DNA of 64,000 nucleotides from Balamuthia mandrillaris (lineage: Eukaryota > Discosea > Longamoebia > Balamuthiidae): the NCBI GenBank assembly GCA_031835245.1, contig JAVKOQ010000015.1:81001-145000 (forward strand). The letters run 5' to 3'. Positions within the stretch are counted from its first letter, which is position 1, and each line of letters begins with the position of its first letter. Below, in pieces: positions 63,801-64,000 of this stretch. Both the position numbers and the translations under genes were made by a program. A model generated the notes under the pieces. The model was given only the letters and a program-made list of their open reading frames with translations, did no database searches and was not told the DNA's origin.

Positions 63801-64000
63801 GGAGGAGGAGGCACGACGACAATTCGACCAATTGTTGGTGGTCGTCATCCAGATGCTGAAGGAGGATCTTCGTTTATTTGTTTGGGTGAGTGGCAATACC
63901 CTGCGAATCTTCCTCTCAGCGGGGAACATGAAGGAGGGAGTTACAGCAACTACGACGTGAAGGCAAACAAGAAAACAAGTCAAGTGGAGCTGGAAAAGTG
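60826..64000 (+). CDS. Ariadne-type RBR E3 ubiquitin ligase with N-terminal RWD domain (3' truncated by window)
   Basis: N-terminus: an RWD domain, RQAWREELELVKAVYVDHAF, then KGYPEEPPQLKVKGVRGL with the family's YPEE, joined across a repeat-filled intron to TTQLLGKPMMLSLIAFTEAW. A Ser-rich linker follows. The Ariadne UBA-like part is VLSFIKEEVRDVQDILKI and RILLSHFQWNKEKLLGQFLD. RING1 starts CPGCFDEEG and continues MDCGHFFCNDCWKEYL and CPAYKCNRTVD. The IBR part has YAWCPAAGCDNAI, CDCGESF and CFLCKKEGHYPC. RING2 has CPNCNNAIEKNGGCNKMSCS, with the catalytic Cys in GGCNKMSC, then FCWVCLGDWKTH. The Ariadne helical domain follows (KYTHYNTRFSNHDRSRQLE, LLHCRRLLKYSYVLMYY). It works by a thioester RING-HECT hybrid mechanism. 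The frame is open to the window end; a possible donor lies at about 63890. Confidence 0.92.
61162..61330 (+). repeat. CTCTCTG heptamer minisatellite in RBR-gene intron
   Basis: About 21 nearly perfect copies of the 7-mer CTCTCTG (TGCTCTC in another phase) from about 61171 to 61320, on the sense strand. It begins just after the donor of the intron that divides the RWD domain. The same unit occurs in the RasGEF intron near 6.1 kb. Confidence 0.92.
62083..62106 (+). repeat. CT microsatellite in RBR-gene intron
   Basis: (CT)n on the sense strand, in the intron that splits RING1 after TAMDCG. Confidence 0.85.
62454..62500 (+). repeat. CA then CT microsatellite in RBR-gene intron
   Basis: An (AC)n run followed by (CT)n on the sense strand, in the intron after the exon ending CDCGESF. 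Confidence 0.85.

Noticed and set aside
1-64000. tRNA, rRNA or intact transposon genes
   Set aside because: I looked for them and saw none: no cloverleaf with A and B boxes, no rRNA cores, and no transposase or reverse-transcriptase motifs. A tool-based scan could still find a tRNA I missed.

Overview
This is a window of nuclear DNA from a unicellular eukaryote. Most genes are split by many short introns (about 50-350 bp) with GT-AG ends and strongly pyrimidine-rich sense strands, and there are no bacterial operons or CRISPR arrays. Base composition is moderate. The gene content fits Amoebozoa best: two RasGEFs, a BAR-RhoGAP, coactosin-like ADF-H proteins, ArfGAP1, and a TOM1-like seven-helix protein with a large Cys-rich ectodomain. 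A centramoebid such as Balamuthia is a plausible source, but that is inference from gene style only. Gene models below were read by hand. The exon joins I checked are given in the text; the others are approximate.

Layout. 1-12.3 kb: 3' end of an M1 aminopeptidase of the leukotriene A4 hydrolase type (+); a tandem V4R-domain protein (-); a RasGEF (-); a sodium:solute symporter (+); a mitochondrial-type PPR protein (-). 12.3-21.3 kb: a 4EHP-type cap-binding protein with a long N-terminal extension (+), NDUFAF7/MidA (+), a sarcosine-oxidase-like flavoenzyme (+), Bet3/TRAPPC3 (+), and a single-pass membrane protein (-). 22.1-28.4 kb: one very large gene joining a degenerate Ras-like domain to a complete RasGEF (+). 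28.6-36.8 kb: a coiled-coil protein (-), a D-2-hydroxyacid dehydrogenase (+), a GT8 glycosyltransferase (+), a saccharopine-dehydrogenase-like oxidoreductase (+), and a HEI10/CCNB1IP1 meiotic RING protein (+). 37.4-49.3 kb: a surface and secretory block with the TOM1-like receptor (+), a secreted subtilase with LamG-like and thrombospondin-3-like parts (-), and a small secreted EF-hand protein (+). 49.8-64 kb: ArfGAP1, BAR-RhoGAP-ADF-H, a small multi-pass membrane protein, mitochondrial ribosomal protein mL45, coactosin, and an RWD-Ariadne RBR ubiquitin ligase that runs off the window (all +).

Common threads. Several genes act in small-GTPase, actin and vesicle traffic (two RasGEFs, RhoGAP, ArfGAP, TRAPP, coactosin). 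Three act in mitochondria (PPR, NDUFAF7, mL45). Genes are tightly packed: convergent stops lie as little as 20 bp apart. The most striking non-coding property is that every long intronic simple repeat I saw has its pyrimidine strand as the sense strand, so repeat orientation predicts gene orientation across the window. The octamer palindrome TGTCGACA also recurs far more often than chance, mostly between genes.
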